64,000 nucleotides of DNA, taken from Chromatium okenii (GTDB lineage Bacteria > Pseudomonadota > Gammaproteobacteria > Chromatiales > Chromatiaceae). A program made the translations under genes and the position numbers. The stretch is taken from the NCBI RefSeq assembly GCF_016583745.1, contig NZ_NRRQ01000009.1, forward strand, positions 1-64,000. Reading direction: 5' to 3'. The notes below the pieces were generated by a model, which did no database searches, was not told where the DNA came from, and saw nothing but the letters and a program-made list of their open reading frames with translations. Within the stretch, counting starts at the first letter, position 1. Each line of letters begins with the position of its first letter. Shown in pieces: positions 35,337-45,880 of this stretch.

Positions 35337-35587
35337 AACGGGTTAATCGGCGCGGCTGAGGTCAGTTTGAACAGCAATAGACAGCGCCAAAATGCGGCGC
35401 TTTCCTATTGGTAAAAATGACGCAAATTGGTATTGACTTTGCGTTAGAATTTTGATTGAAAGCGCAGGCATTTAACGGCTCCAATGCGGATCAAAGGTCT
35501 ATTTTTGGGTGGTGAAATTCACATCTTTCTAATTATTTGATCGCGTTGTATCATCTTTTTAACAGTTTACTCGAAGCGACCATCACC

Positions 35588-35767
35588 ATGCTTATTCCTT
35601 CCAAACCACAACGGCGAAAGCCAGACCCGTTTATGGTGCTACTCCTGTTTGTCTCAATTGGGATGTGCGTGACCCTGACATATCAGGTCATGCTCTATTC
35701 CGGTGCCAGTGACTATCCCATCGCCATCCAAACGCCGGTACCTGCCCCGGCAGCGGTAGGCGGTTGA
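35588..35767 (+). CDS. Small single-pass membrane protein
   Basis: A 59-residue protein: basic N-terminus (SKPQRRKPDP), one helix (FMVLLLFVSIGMCVTLTYQVML), short Pro-rich tail. It runs up to the Gfo/Idh gene, whose start lies 17 bp later, so they are likely an operon. No family recognised. Confidence 0.5.
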   Translation: MLIPSKPQRRKPDPFMVLLLFVSIGMCVTLTYQVMLYSGASDYPIAIQTPVPAPAAVGG

Positions 35768-35784
35768 GACGGTCGCAGAAAGTG

Positions 35785-36747
35785 ATGTCAATCTCTCGTG
35801 CCTCACGCCTGCGGGTGGGCGTCATCGGCGTCGGCTATCTCGGCCGCTTCCATGCCTTGATTTATTCACGGCTGGCGGCAGTCGAACTGGTGGGCGTGGT
35901 CGATACCGATCTCGCCCGCGCCCACGCCGTAGCGCGTGAAGCCGGTTGTGCAGTGTATGAACACGCTGCTGATCTCATGGCAGAGGTCGCGGCGGTGAGC
36001 GTGGTGGTGCCAACCACTGCGCATCTCGCCGTGGCGGCTCCGGCGCTGACCCGGGGCATTCACGTCTTGCTCGAAAAACCGATTGCGTCCACTGCTGCGG
36101 AGGGCGCAGAACTCGTGCGGCTGGCGGCAGCGCACGGCGCACTGTTGCAAATTGGTCACGTCGAACGCTTCAACGCCGGAGTGCTGGCGCTGGCGCAACA
36201 GATTGATTCTCCGCTGTATATCGAAGCCCAACGCATGGGCAGTTTTGTCGAACGGGCGACGGATGTCGATGTCGTGTCCGATCTGATGATTCACGATCTC
36301 GACATCATTTTGTCGCTGGTGCCTGCCGAGATCAGCAGCATCGCTGCGGTTGGCGCTGCGGTGTTGACATCGCATGTAGACATCGCCAATGCGCGGCTGG
36401 AATTTGCGAATGGCACCGTCGCCAACGTTGTCGCCAGTCGCGTCTCGGATCACACCACGCGGCGGATTCGCGTGTTTCAGCCGCAGCGGTATCTGTCGCT
36501 GGATTTCGTCGCGCAAACGCTTGATATTGCTGCACCGCAGATGGTGGCGGGAGCGCCGCGTCCCGATATTCAGCGCCAGCGGCTCCAGATTGAACCCATC
36601 AAACCGCTGGATTTGGAACTTGCCGAATTTGTGCGCTGCGTACAAACGCAGCAGCAGCCGCTGGTGGATGGGCGCACGGGCTTGAAAGCGTTGGAGGTCG
36701 CGCTGGAAGTGCAGGCGCGGATTGCCGCTACTGTGCCGCTTGACTGA
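35785..36747 (+). CDS. Gfo/Idh/MocA-family dehydrogenase (GnnA-like)
   Basis: A 320-residue NAD(P)-dependent sugar dehydrogenase: Rossmann GVIGVGYLGRFHA, the EKPIA motif carrying the conserved lysine (VLLEKPIAS), and DLMIHDLDIIL in the substrate domain. The pattern resembles UDP-GlcNAc 3-dehydrogenase GnnA of lipid A amino-sugar synthesis, but no gnnB or lpx gene is beside it, so the substrate stays open. ATG 35785 is preferred; TTG 35764 is possible. Confidence 0.8.
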   Translation: MSISRASRLRVGVIGVGYLGRFHALIYSRLAAVELVGVVDTDLARAHAVAREAGCAVYEHAADLMAEVAAVSVVVPTTAHLAVAAPALTRGIHVLLEKPIASTAAEGAELVRLAAAHGALLQIGHVERFNAGVLALAQQIDSPLYIEAQRMGSFVERATDVDVVSDLMIHDLDIILSLVPAEISSIAAVGAAVLTSHVDIANARLEFANGTVANVVASRVSDHTTRRIRVFQPQRYLSLDFVAQTLDIAAPQMVAGAPRPDIQRQRLQIEPIKPLDLELAEFVRCVQTQQQPLVDGRTGLKALEVALEVQARIAATVPLD

Positions 36748-36809
36748 GTTGTCAGTTGGCAGTTGTCAGTCACAACGGTGCTTTTTACTGACAACCGTCA
36801 ACTGACAAC
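36748..36809. repeat. Inverted repeat of GTTGTCAGT type (copy 2)
   Basis: Arms of 23 nt (36748-36770 and 36787-36809) are reverse complements with two mismatches. It lies exactly between two convergent genes and starts at the first base after the dehydrogenase stop. It is related to 12236-12304 and may serve as a two-way terminator. Confidence 0.8.
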
Positions 36810-36814
36810 TTTCT

Positions 36815-37165
36815 TCAATCGCCAGCCGCAGATTCTGGCGGATCGTCATCACCAAACTTGATCCCCAGCAAACAGCGTCCTTCCTCCTCCAAAGGGCTGA
36901 CCCACATCACCACCCCGACCCGCGTGGTCACGCTCGGCCATTCCTGCACATTGCATTCAAATGACACCAGCAAGCGCGTGTGCAGCGGATAACAACGATC
37001 CGACCAGATGCGCATTCCGCCATCGCTAATATCCCGCGACGCGCTGTCATAACTGCATTTCACCGCTTCGCCGAGCGCAGCATCCATCGGTTTCAGTTGC
37101 ACTTCACAGCCTTCCATCAGTGAGCGTTGATGCTGGCGGCGATTATCAAATTCGCTAGTTTCCAT
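36815..37165 (-). CDS. PilZ-domain protein
   Basis: A 116-residue cytoplasmic protein consisting of one PilZ domain. The cyclic di-GMP motifs are intact: RxxxR (RQHQR near residue 10) and DxSxxG (DISDGG near 46). It is a likely receptor for the second messenger made by the two diguanylate cyclases in this window. ATG 37165 is preferred over in-frame GTG 37177 by ribosome-binding spacing. Confidence 0.85.
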   Translation of the reverse strand: METSEFDNRRQHQRSLMEGCEVQLKPMDAALGEAVKCSYDSASRDISDGGMRIWSDRCYPLHTRLLVSFECNVQEWPSVTTRVGVVMWVSPLEEEGRCLLGIKFGDDDPPESAAGD

Positions 37166-37460
37166 ACACGATTCCACGAGTTTTCCACAATGAAAAAGCG
37201 CAACGAATAGAAGTCAACAATTTGTTTTGTATCAATTAACTTCGCATCGAACTGTACGCATCAACGCTATTTTACACCGCTCAATTCGGAGTTTTGAGCA
37301 ACGCAGATGACGAATAACCTTGCGTGTTATGATGACATCATCATCCTGTTTCGGCCCCAGTTCGCAGATTTTGCAGATGATGGGTGGTGTTTCGCCCATG
37401 CAATCACTCTCGCTGTGGCAACCGACGCTTTAATTTTTCTCGCTTGACGCGCCTCCTGCC

Positions 37461-39575
37461 ATGATGTCCGCTCTCCAGACCCCTTATGCCACGCTGCCCG
37501 GACGCCGTTATCCGCCGGGTGCCACCGTTGAAGACGACGGTGTTAATTTTTCCATTTTCAGTCGCCACGCCACCGGCGCTGAATTATTGCTCTATGCCAG
37601 CGCCAGCAGCGCCGAACCATTTCAAATCGTTCGGCTTGATCCGCAAGTCAATCACACCTTTTTTTCATGGCATCTGCTAGTGGTCGATTTGCCGCCGGGC
37701 ACCCATTACACCTGGCGCATGGACGGCCCCAATCAGCCACAGGCGCACGGCTGGCGCTTTAATCCTGAGATCGAATTGGTTGATCCTTGGGCGCGGGCAA
37801 TTAACACCTGCGACTGGCAACGCTTCCGGCGTTCGCGCACCGGCATTCAGCCCCACGATTCGCCCCGTGCTCTGGTGATCGCCGAAGAATACAACTGGGA
37901 AGGCGATGTCCCACTGCGGCTGCCGTCAGAACAAACGGTGATTTATGAGCTGCACGTCGGCGGCTTCACCAGCCATCCCAGTTCCGGCGTCACCCATCCG
38001 GGCACCTTTCTCGGCTTGATTGAAAAAATCCCGTATCTACAAGCACTTGGGATCACACACGTTGAATTGATGCCGATTATGGCGTTTGACGAGCAGGACG
38101 TGCCCGAAGCGGTCTGGGACGCGGGGCTGAAAAATTATTGGGGCTACAGCAGCTTCGGCTTCTTCTCGCCGCATCCCGGCTACTGCGTCACTCCCGAACG
38201 CGGCACCCATCTCAACGAATTCCGCGAAATGGTCAAGGCGCTGCACCGCGCTAAAATCGGCGTCATTCTCGACGTCGTGTTCAACCACACCAGCGAAGGC
38301 GGCAGCACCGGCCCGACCTTGACTTTCAAAGGCATCGGCAACGAGACCTTTTATTGCCTCGACACGCTGGATAAAGCGAAATATCTCGACTTCACCGGCT
38401 GCGGCAACACCGTCAACGCCAATCATCCCATCGTCGCCCATTTCATCGTCGACGCGCTGGAATACTGGGTGCGCGAGATGCACGTTGACGGTTTCCGCTT
38501 TGATCTCGCCAGCGCGATGGCGCGAGATGCGGACGGTCGCCCGATGGCCAATCCGCCGGTGCTGTGGGAAATTGAACTCTCAGACACGCTGGCGGCCGCC
38601 AAAATCATCGCTGAAGCGTGGGATGCCGCCGGGCTGTATCAGGTCGGTAGCTTTCCGGGCTATCGCTGGATGGAATGGAACGGGCGTTACCGCGACACCA
38701 TTCGCCGTTTCGTGCGCGGCGATCCGGGGCTGGTGGCAGAAGTGGCGACGCGGCTGTCTGGCAGCAGCGATCTGTATCAAGCCAACCTGCGCCAGCCGAT
38801 CAATTCGATCAATTTTGTCACCTGTCACGACGGTTTTACGCTGTGGGATTTGGTGTCCTACAACCGCAAGCACAATCACGCCAATTGTGAAAAAGACCGC
38901 GACGGCAGCGATGACAACCTGAGTTGGAACTGCGGCATCGAAGGCGACACCAACGATCTGCAAGTGCTGGCGCTGCGGCAGCGGCAGGCCAAAAATTTGC
39001 TGGCGCTGCTGTTTTTGAGCCAAGGCATTCCGATGATGCTGGCGGGAGATGAGGTGTTGCGCACCCAGCACGGCAATAACAACACTTGGTGCCAAGACAA
39101 CGCGCTTGGCTGGTTTGATTGGACGCTGGTGGAGCGCAACGCCGAGATGCTGCGCTTTGTGCGCGGGCTGATTGCGCTGCGCAAACGTCATCCGAGTTTA
39201 CGGCGGCGGCATTTTCTGTCCGGCCAGCCGCAGGCAGGATCAGATGTGCCGGATGTGGTGTGGCACGGCACCACGCTCAATGCGCCGGCGTGGGATGACC
39301 CGCTGGCAGCGACGCTGGCGCTGACCTTGGCTCCGGCACATCAAAGTGAGGCACCGCTGCACATCATGCTCAACATGGGTGATGCCGCGTGTCATTTTGA
39401 GCTGCCGCGTCTGCCGCAACTGCGCTGGCGGCTGGATCGCTGGCAGTTGGCGCTGGATACCAGTCGCGCCGCGCCGTTGGATGTCAGCGCCCCGGGCGAT
39501 CAGATCACGGTGGATTTTGCGCCGCTGCTGGTACGCGCCCGCAGCGTCGTGGTGTTGGAAGGACGCAGCGCCTAG
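37461..39575 (+). CDS. glgX: Glycogen debranching enzyme (isoamylase type)
   Basis: A 704-residue GH13 enzyme hydrolysing alpha-1,6 branches in phosphorylase-limited glycogen. An N-terminal CBM48 (~12-110, RRYPPGATVEDDGVNFSIFS) precedes the catalytic barrel. Barrel landmarks are VIYELHVGGFT, DVVFNHTSEG, DGFRFDLAS (nucleophile Asp), IIAEAWD (acid/base Glu) and FVTCHDGFTLWD. A C-terminal beta domain follows. Length is typical. No other glycogen gene is in the window. ATGATG at 37461 gives two adjacent starts. Confidence 0.95.
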   Translation: MMSALQTPYATLPGRRYPPGATVEDDGVNFSIFSRHATGAELLLYASASSAEPFQIVRLDPQVNHTFFSWHLLVVDLPPGTHYTWRMDGPNQPQAHGWRFNPEIELVDPWARAINTCDWQRFRRSRTGIQPHDSPRALVIAEEYNWEGDVPLRLPSEQTVIYELHVGGFTSHPSSGVTHPGTFLGLIEKIPYLQALGITHVELMPIMAFDEQDVPEAVWDAGLKNYWGYSSFGFFSPHPGYCVTPERGTHLNEFREMVKALHRAKIGVILDVVFNHTSEGGSTGPTLTFKGIGNETFYCLDTLDKAKYLDFTGCGNTVNANHPIVAHFIVDALEYWVREMHVDGFRFDLASAMARDADGRPMANPPVLWEIELSDTLAAAKIIAEAWDAAGLYQVGSFPGYRWMEWNGRYRDTIRRFVRGDPGLVAEVATRLSGSSDLYQANLRQPINSINFVTCHDGFTLWDLVSYNRKHNHANCEKDRDGSDDNLSWNCGIEGDTNDLQVLALRQRQAKNLLALLFLSQGIPMMLAGDEVLRTQHGNNNTWCQDNALGWFDWTLVERNAEMLRFVRGLIALRKRHPSLRRRHFLSGQPQAGSDVPDVVWHGTTLNAPAWDDPLAATLALTLAPAHQSEAPLHIMLNMGDAACHFELPRLPQLRWRLDRWQLALDTSRAAPLDVSAPGDQITVDFAPLLVRARSVVVLEGRSA

Positions 39576-39647
39576 CGCGATCATTGCCGGGCGCTAAAAC
39601 TGTATTGAGATCAATCGCTTCAATCACGATGACAGGTAGGAAAGACG

Positions 39648-41684
39648 ATGCTGAACCGCTTGCCGATGGTGCGCAAATTGTTGTTTACCTTGGTGCCGCT
39701 GACGGTGGTCATGCTGCTCGGCACCGCGCTGCTCGTGCGGATGCTGGTACAGGAGACTGCGACCGCCAATGCGCTCGAATCGACGCGCCAGCTTGCGCAC
39801 ATCGAAGGCGAGCGGATCGTCAGTTATTTGACCCAAGATTTGGCCAGCGTGAAGGCGCTGGCGAGCGTGGCGGCAACGCGAACGCAATTTCCCGACGCCA
39901 CGCGCCGCGAGTCTTTCGACCAAGTGCTGGCGCGTTATCTCGCCGATCATCCGCATTTGCTGGCGGCGTGGACGGGCTGGGAACCGAATGCTTTTGATGG
40001 GCGCGATGCGCAATTTGTGGGCACGGCGGGGCACGATGCGAGCGGGCGTTATGTGCCGTATTGGTATCGCAACGGCGACAAGATCGCGCTGGAACCGCTG
40101 GTGGATTACGACACGCCGGGCGCGGGCGATTATTACCTGCTGGTGAAACAAACCCGCAAGCCAGTGATTTTGGAGCCGTATCTGTATCCGGTGGGCGGCG
40201 TCACCAAGCTGATCACCTCAATTGTGGTGCCGCTGCTGGAAAACGGGCGCTTTGTGGGCGTGGTGGGCGTGGATTTGCTGATTGCTGAAATTCAAGAAAA
40301 GACTAAAAAAATTCAACTTTTTAACGGCACCTTTGCGTTTTTTAGTCATGGCGGCACCGTGATTGCTCATCCTGATCCGGCGCGGCTGGGGCGCAACATG
40401 CGCGAGACGGAAGGCGATGTGTTGGGCGAGGATTTGCCGCGTTTCGTTGCAGCAGTGACCGACGTGCAACCCTTTATGGCGCTGCGCCACAGCAGCTTGT
40501 ATCCAGACGAAACGCTGATTATCAGCGAGCCAATCCCGCTCGGCGACACCGGCGATGCGTGGTCAATTGCGCTGGCGGTGCCGATGGGCAGCGTGTTGAC
40601 GGTGACGACGCAGTTGATGCAGCAGATGTTGCTCATCAGCAGCGTGGGGCTGGTGTTGATGATCGCGTTGATTTGGCTGTTGAGCCGCAGCATCGCGCAT
40701 CCGCTGCGTGAGGTGGTTGCCGTGCTGGAAGACATCGCCAGCGGTGAGGGCGATTTGACCCGCCAATTGCCGGTGCAGGGCAATGATGAAATCACGCATC
40801 TGGCGACGGCGTTTAATCGCTTTGTTGATAAAATTCATACGCTTGTGCGCCAAACCACTGACGCTGTGACCCAGCTCACAACGGCAGCCGCGCATCTGTC
40901 GGACGGCAGCGAAGAGGCCAAGGCGCAGGTGGAGCGTCAGCGCACGGAGACTGAGCAGGTGGCGACTGCGATGCACGAAATGACGGCGACGGTGCAGGAA
41001 GTGTCGCGGAATGCCAACAGTGCCGCTCATGCTGCCCGCGATGCCAATCAGGAAGCGGGTAAAGGTGAGCGGATCGTGCAAAACACGGTGGCAGCGATTG
41101 AGGCGCTGGCGCGTGACATCGACGCGGCTGCCGAGGTGATTCGGCGTTTGGAAACTGATTCCGACACCATCGGCAAGGTGCTGGATGTGATTCGCAGCAT
41201 CGCCGAGCAGACCAATTTGCTGGCGCTCAATGCGGCAATTGAAGCCGCCCGCGCTGGTGAACAGGGACGCGGGTTTGCGGTGGTCGCCGATGAAGTGCGC
41301 ACCTTGGCGAGTCGCACCCAAGAATCCACCAAAGAAATTCAAACGATGATTGAACGGCTGCAAGCTGGCGCAGAAAGTGCGGTTTCGGCGATGCAGCAAA
41401 GTCGTTCCCGTTCAGTTGAAACGGTGGCGCAAGCCGGACAAGCTGGCGCGGCGTTGAATTCAATTGCCACGGCAATTGTGCGGATTGATGATATGAATAC
41501 GCAAATTGCCAGCGCGGCGGAAGAACAAAGCGCAGTCGCAGAAGAAATCAATCGCAATGTGAATAACATCACGCAATCAGTGGAAATGACTGCGCAAGGC
41601 TCGCGGACAATTGCCAATTCAAGTGAACAATTGGCGCAATTGGCGAATGGATTGCAAGCGCGGCTGCGTCAATTCCGTATTTAA
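39648..41684 (+). CDS. Methyl-accepting chemotaxis protein with dCache sensor
   Basis: A 678-residue membrane chemoreceptor. TM1 (~12-33) is followed by a periplasmic dCache-type sensor (~35-315, [37 protein letters not shown]), then TM2 (~322-346) and HAMP (~347-400). The signalling domain (~420-675) has the conserved hairpin tip around 515 ([20 protein letters not shown]). It should pass ligand signals to CheA/CheW, none of which is in the window. Ligand unknown; the Cache pattern fits small organic ligands. Confidence 0.93.
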   Translation: MLNRLPMVRKLLFTLVPLTVVMLLGTALLVRMLVQETATANALESTRQLAHIEGERIVSYLTQDLASVKALASVAATRTQFPDATRRESFDQVLARYLADHPHLLAAWTGWEPNAFDGRDAQFVGTAGHDASGRYVPYWYRNGDKIALEPLVDYDTPGAGDYYLLVKQTRKPVILEPYLYPVGGVTKLITSIVVPLLENGRFVGVVGVDLLIAEIQEKTKKIQLFNGTFAFFSHGGTVIAHPDPARLGRNMRETEGDVLGEDLPRFVAAVTDVQPFMALRHSSLYPDETLIISEPIPLGDTGDAWSIALAVPMGSVLTVTTQLMQQMLLISSVGLVLMIALIWLLSRSIAHPLREVVAVLEDIASGEGDLTRQLPVQGNDEITHLATAFNRFVDKIHTLVRQTTDAVTQLTTAAAHLSDGSEEAKAQVERQRTETEQVATAMHEMTATVQEVSRNANSAAHAARDANQEAGKGERIVQNTVAAIEALARDIDAAAEVIRRLETDSDTIGKVLDVIRSIAEQTNLLALNAAIEAARAGEQGRGFAVVADEVRTLASRTQESTKEIQTMIERLQAGAESAVSAMQQSRSRSVETVAQAGQAGAALNSIATAIVRIDDMNTQIASAAEEQSAVAEEINRNVNNITQSVEMTAQGSRTIANSSEQLAQLANGLQARLRQFRI

Positions 41685-41722
41685 TTGATCACCCCTTTTC
41701 ACCATTCAATGCCGCGCCAAAA

Positions 41723-44700
41723 ATGTATCAGCAGATGCGATCCCGTGTTTATCACAATTGGCACCTCGCTTTATTCTTGAGCGTGATTCATTTGGCGGCA
41801 CTGACGCATCCCGCGCCAGCCGCCGCCAATTCAATACCCGCGCCATTTCTTCAAACTCTCCCCATTCCCGCGTGGCTCCCCGCGCCATTGCAACCTTGGC
41901 TCCCGTGGGTGCTCGCCACCGACGGTCAAGATCGCCGTCATTGTCCGCTTGATCTGCGCAGTGGCGAACGGCGCTGCGCGTGGGCGGGGCGTTTAGAACT
42001 CGATCTCGACAGCAACGGCGGGCATTTTGCGCAAACGTGGACGGTATTGGCGACCACTTGGATCGCGCTGCCGGGCGATGCCGCGCTCTGGCCGCAAACC
42101 GTCCGCGACGGCGACCAGCCGCTGCCGGTGCTGCCACATGCCGGGCATCCGGCAGTGCGGCTTGATGCCGGTGAACATCGTTTAACTGGGCAATTTCAGT
42201 GGGCGACGGCGACGCTGCCGGATGCGTTGCCGGTGCCAGCCGCGACTGGCTTATTCACGCTGCGCCGCAACGGGCAACTGCAACCGCAGCCGCGTTTGGA
42301 GCCGGATGGACGGCTGTGGCTGCGCGATCCGACCGCCGCGCCAGCCGATGCAGCGGGCGATTGGCTGCGCGTGACGGTGCTGCGGCGAATTGAGGACGAG
42401 CTACCGCTGCAAATGCGGACGCGGTTGGAACTCACCGTTGGCGGACGGGCGCGAGAAATCCAACTCGGCCCAGTGCCGATTGGCGACGGCGTGCCGTTTG
42501 ATCTGAACAGTCCGCTGCCAGCACGCTTGGAGCCAGATGGCATGTTGCGGGTGCAGGTGCGACCGGGGCAGTGGACGCTGGAGGTTGCCACCGCGCATCC
42601 CGATCTCAACGTCCCACTGACTTTGACGCCGCGCCCCGCGCCCTGGCCGGCGGTGGAGATTTGGGCATTTGCGGCGCGACCAGATTTGCGGCAGGTCACG
42701 GTCAGCGGAGCGCCAGCACTTGATCCGCAGCAAACGCAACTCCCGGCGGAGTGGTCAGCGTTGCCGGTGTATCGCCTCGGCGCTGGTGACACGCTGCGGC
42801 TGGATGAGCAACGGCGCGGTGATCCGACGCCCGATCCCGACCGGCTGCAACTCAACCGCGAGCTGTGGCTGGATTTCACCGGCAGCGGCTACAGCGTGCA
42901 GGATCGGATCAGCGGGCAATTGACGCGCACTTGGCGGCTGGAAGCGGATGCGCGGTTGCAGCTCGGTCAGGTGCAAATCGCCGGGCAAGCAGTGCCGATT
43001 AACCGGCTCGGCGACGGCGCAGCGGCTGGCGTGGAGGTGCGACGCGGGCTGGTGAACGTCAGCGCCGATGGGCGTTTAGAGCTGCCAATCAATCAGTTAC
43101 CGGCATCGGGCTGGGCGCTGCGGTTTGATTCTGCCCAGACCACGCTGCATCTGCCGCCGGGCTGGGACGTGTTGGCGATTTCTGGCGTCGATAACGTGCC
43201 GAATACATGGCTGACGCGCTGGACGTTGCTGGATTTGTTTTTACTGCTGATCGTCGTCATCGGCGCAGCGCGACTGTGGGGCGCGAGCTGGGGCGCAGTG
43301 GCTTTGCTCGCGCTGGTGTTGACGTGGCAAGCGCCGGACGCGCCGCAGCAAGTCTGGCTGCATCTGCTCGCTGCGACTGCGTTACGCCGGGCGGTGCTGA
43401 CCGCAGCATTCGGCGGGCGCTGGGTACAGCAAGTGGTGACGGGTTATTGGCGCGGGAGCGTGCTGGCGCTGCTGTTGATTGGCTTGTCGTTTGTTATCAC
43501 GCAGGTGCGCACCGGCATTTATCCGCAACTCACGCATCCCGCTGCGTTGGCGCGAGCCGGTGACGGTTTTGGCAACGCCGAAGTGCAGTTCGCGCCGCAG
43601 GTTTCCGGTTTGACTGAGGACGCAGTGGACGCGCTACCGGCAGCGCCAATCGCCCGCGAGATGCTGTCATCGACAGCGCGGCGCAAGAGCGCCAGCCCAG
43701 CTTCAGCACCGCCGCAGCCGTTGGAAGTGATTGATCCGCAAGCGCAAATCCAAACTGGCGTCGGCGTTCCGACTTGGCACTGGCAGCAGGTGACGCTGGC
43801 ATGGAGCGGGCCGGTCGGCGCGACGGAAGCGGCGCAACTCTGGCTGCTGACGCCGCCGCTGCAATTGGGAGTGGCGCTGCTCGGCAGTCTGTTGATGGGG
43901 CTACTCGGCTGGCGCTTGAGCGGTTGGCAACTGCCGCAGCCGACGGCAGCGGGAATGAAAACGGCGCTGGTGCTGATGGCGGCGCTGACCGGCGGGCTGC
44001 ATTCCGAGCCGACGCTGGCAGAGGAATTGCCGTCGCCAAAGCTGTTGCAAGAATTGCGCGAGCGGCTCCTCGCTCCGCCAGATTGTGTGCCGCACTGCGT
44101 GGAATTGGCGCGGTTGGCGGTGCGAGCGGATGCGACTGTTTTAACGCTGGAATTGACGCTGGACGCAGCAACGGCAGTCGCTGCGCCAGTGCCGGGCGGC
44201 AGTGGCGCGTGGTCGCCGCAGCAGGTTGAAGTGGATGGCGCGGCGCTGGAGCTGATGCAGCGGGATGCGGCGGGGCAATTGGTTGTGCCGCTCGCTGCCG
44301 GTCAGCATCAAGTGATTTTGCGGGGCGCAATTCCGGCGGCAGCGCAGCTTGATGTGCCGCTGCCGTTAGCGCCGCATCTGGTGATGGTGGACGTTGACGG
44401 CTGGCGCGTCGCCGGTTTGGAGGCGGAAACGACGGTGACGCAGTTGCAGCTCGTTCGATTGGCGACGGCAGATGCTGCGCCATTGGCGACGCTGACGCAG
44501 GAGGCATTGCCGCCGTTGCTGCGCGTCGAACGGCGGTTGCGATTTGGCGTGGAATGGCAGGTGGAAACGCGAGTGCTGCGCTTGTCTGCGCCAGAATTTG
44601 CGGTGCTGCTGCCGATCACGCTGCTGCCCAGTGAAGCGGTGCAAACGGCGGGAGTGGCGGTGGTTGACGGGCAAGTGCTCGCGGCGCTGCCGCCGGGCGT

Positions 44701-45880
44701 GACCGAATTGACGTGGACGGCGCGGCTTGATCCGGTCAGTGCATTGACGTTGACGGCGAGCGCCGATCCGCGCTTGAGCGAATTGTGGACGCTTGATCTG
44801 AGCACGTTGTGGCATTTGACTTGGCACGGACTCGCGCCGGTGTATCAACGCGAGCCGCTGGCGCAGTGGCTTCCGCAGTGGCGACCCCGCGCTGGTGAGC
44901 AGTTGACGCTGGAGTTGACGCGCCCGCTGGGAGTGCCCGGCGCAACGCTGACATTTGATCGCGTCGCGGCGCAGATCGCGCCGGGGCAGCGCGGGAGCAC
45001 GGTGACGCTGACGTTGGCGCTGCGCAGCAGTCGCGGTGGAAATCATCTACTGCCGTTGCCAGCGGGCGTTGAGCCGCTGCGAATTGCGCTTGATGGACGG
45101 GTGCTGCCGGTGCCAATTGCGGCAGCGGATGGGACGATTGCAGTTGAATTGCCGCTGGTGCCCGGCAGCCAGCAGGTGACGCTGACGTGGCGCGATCCGC
45201 AGCCGCTGGGATTTCACTTGACGCCGAGGCTGCCGGATGTGGGACAGCCAGCGGTGAATCTCAATGTGCGGGTGCAGATGCCGACTGATCGCTGGATTTT
45301 ATTGACGACTGGCCCGCTGCTGGGGCCGGCAGTATTGGTGTGGGGCGTATTGCTGGTGGTGACGGGAATGGCGCTGGCGCTGGGTCGCAGCCGCTTGACG
45401 CCGTTACGCACCCGCGATTGGCTGCTGCTCGGCGTGGGGCTGAGTGTGGCGCAAGTGTGGGCGAACCTGTTGATTGTTGGCTGGTTATTTGCTCTCGGCG
45501 CACACCAGCGGCAGCGGCAATTGCACACCGTACCGGCGGGCTGGCGTTTGTGGCTGCTGCACACGGGATTGGCGGGATTGACGCTAGCGGCGTTAATTGC
45601 GTTGTTAATTGCAATTCAACAGGGTTTATTGGGTTATCCCGATATGCACATTGCGGGTAATGATTCGACTGCGCATGTATTGAATTGGTATCAAGATCGC
45701 ACAGATAACGCCTTGCCGAAAGTGGAGATTTATTCGCTGCCATTATGGGTATATCGCGCATTGATGCTGGCGTGGGCATTATGGTTGGCAGTGCGCCTAT
45801 TGAATTGGTTGCGCTGGGGGTGGAATGCCATTGCAGCGCCGATAAAGCATGAGCAAGTGAGTGATGCGCTGGCACATTAA
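41723..45880 (+). CDS. Large multi-domain membrane protein of unknown function
   Basis: 1385 residues. The signal peptide (~15-36) is followed by ~460 residues of beta-rich extracytoplasmic domain, a group of helices at ~500-620 (LLDLFLLLIVVIGAARLWG; GSVLALLLIGLSFVI) and one at ~715-735. A second large beta-rich domain (~760-1190) follows, then about four C-terminal helices (~1195-1370). No catalytic motif is recognised. Sequence is Trp/Pro/Gln-rich with high GC. The stop overlaps the next gene, an exported OmpA-domain protein, by 17 bp, so the two probably work together in the envelope. Confidence 0.85.
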   Translation: MYQQMRSRVYHNWHLALFLSVIHLAALTHPAPAAANSIPAPFLQTLPIPAWLPAPLQPWLPWVLATDGQDRRHCPLDLRSGERRCAWAGRLELDLDSNGGHFAQTWTVLATTWIALPGDAALWPQTVRDGDQPLPVLPHAGHPAVRLDAGEHRLTGQFQWATATLPDALPVPAATGLFTLRRNGQLQPQPRLEPDGRLWLRDPTAAPADAAGDWLRVTVLRRIEDELPLQMRTRLELTVGGRAREIQLGPVPIGDGVPFDLNSPLPARLEPDGMLRVQVRPGQWTLEVATAHPDLNVPLTLTPRPAPWPAVEIWAFAARPDLRQVTVSGAPALDPQQTQLPAEWSALPVYRLGAGDTLRLDEQRRGDPTPDPDRLQLNRELWLDFTGSGYSVQDRISGQLTRTWRLEADARLQLGQVQIAGQAVPINRLGDGAAAGVEVRRGLVNVSADGRLELPINQLPASGWALRFDSAQTTLHLPPGWDVLAISGVDNVPNTWLTRWTLLDLFLLLIVVIGAARLWGASWGAVALLALVLTWQAPDAPQQVWLHLLAATALRRAVLTAAFGGRWVQQVVTGYWRGSVLALLLIGLSFVITQVRTGIYPQLTHPAALARAGDGFGNAEVQFAPQVSGLTEDAVDALPAAPIAREMLSSTARRKSASPASAPPQPLEVIDPQAQIQTGVGVPTWHWQQVTLAWSGPVGATEAAQLWLLTPPLQLGVALLGSLLMGLLGWRLSGWQLPQPTAAGMKTALVLMAALTGGLHSEPTLAEELPSPKLLQELRERLLAPPDCVPHCVELARLAVRADATVLTLELTLDAATAVAAPVPGGSGAWSPQQVEVDGAALELMQRDAAGQLVVPLAAGQHQVILRGAIPAAAQLDVPLPLAPHLVMVDVDGWRVAGLEAETTVTQLQLVRLATADAAPLATLTQEALPPLLRVERRLRFGVEWQVETRVLRLSAPEFAVLLPITLLPSEAVQTAGVAVVDGQVLAALPPGVTELTWTARLDPVSALTLTASADPRLSELWTLDLSTLWHLTWHGLAPVYQREPLAQWLPQWRPRAGEQLTLELTRPLGVPGATLTFDRVAAQIAPGQRGSTVTLTLALRSSRGGNHLLPLPAGVEPLRIALDGRVLPVPIAAADGTIAVELPLVPGSQQVTLTWRDPQPLGFHLTPRLPDVGQPAVNLNVRVQMPTDRWILLTTGPLLGPAVLVWGVLLVVTGMALALGRSRLTPLRTRDWLLLGVGLSVAQVWANLLIVGWLFALGAHQRQRQLHTVPAGWRLWLLHTGLAGLTLAALIALLIAIQQGLLGYPDMHIAGNDSTAHVLNWYQDRTDNALPKVEIYSLPLWVYRALMLAWALWLAVRLLNWLRWGWNAIAAPIKHEQVSDALAH

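Noticed and set aside
34656-35414. Plus-strand frame of 252 residues
   Set aside because: Antisense to apaH, whose metal-binding motifs are all intact.
43530-44507. Minus-strand frame of 325 residues
   Set aside because: Ala/Pro/Arg/Ser-rich shadow of the 1385-residue membrane protein.
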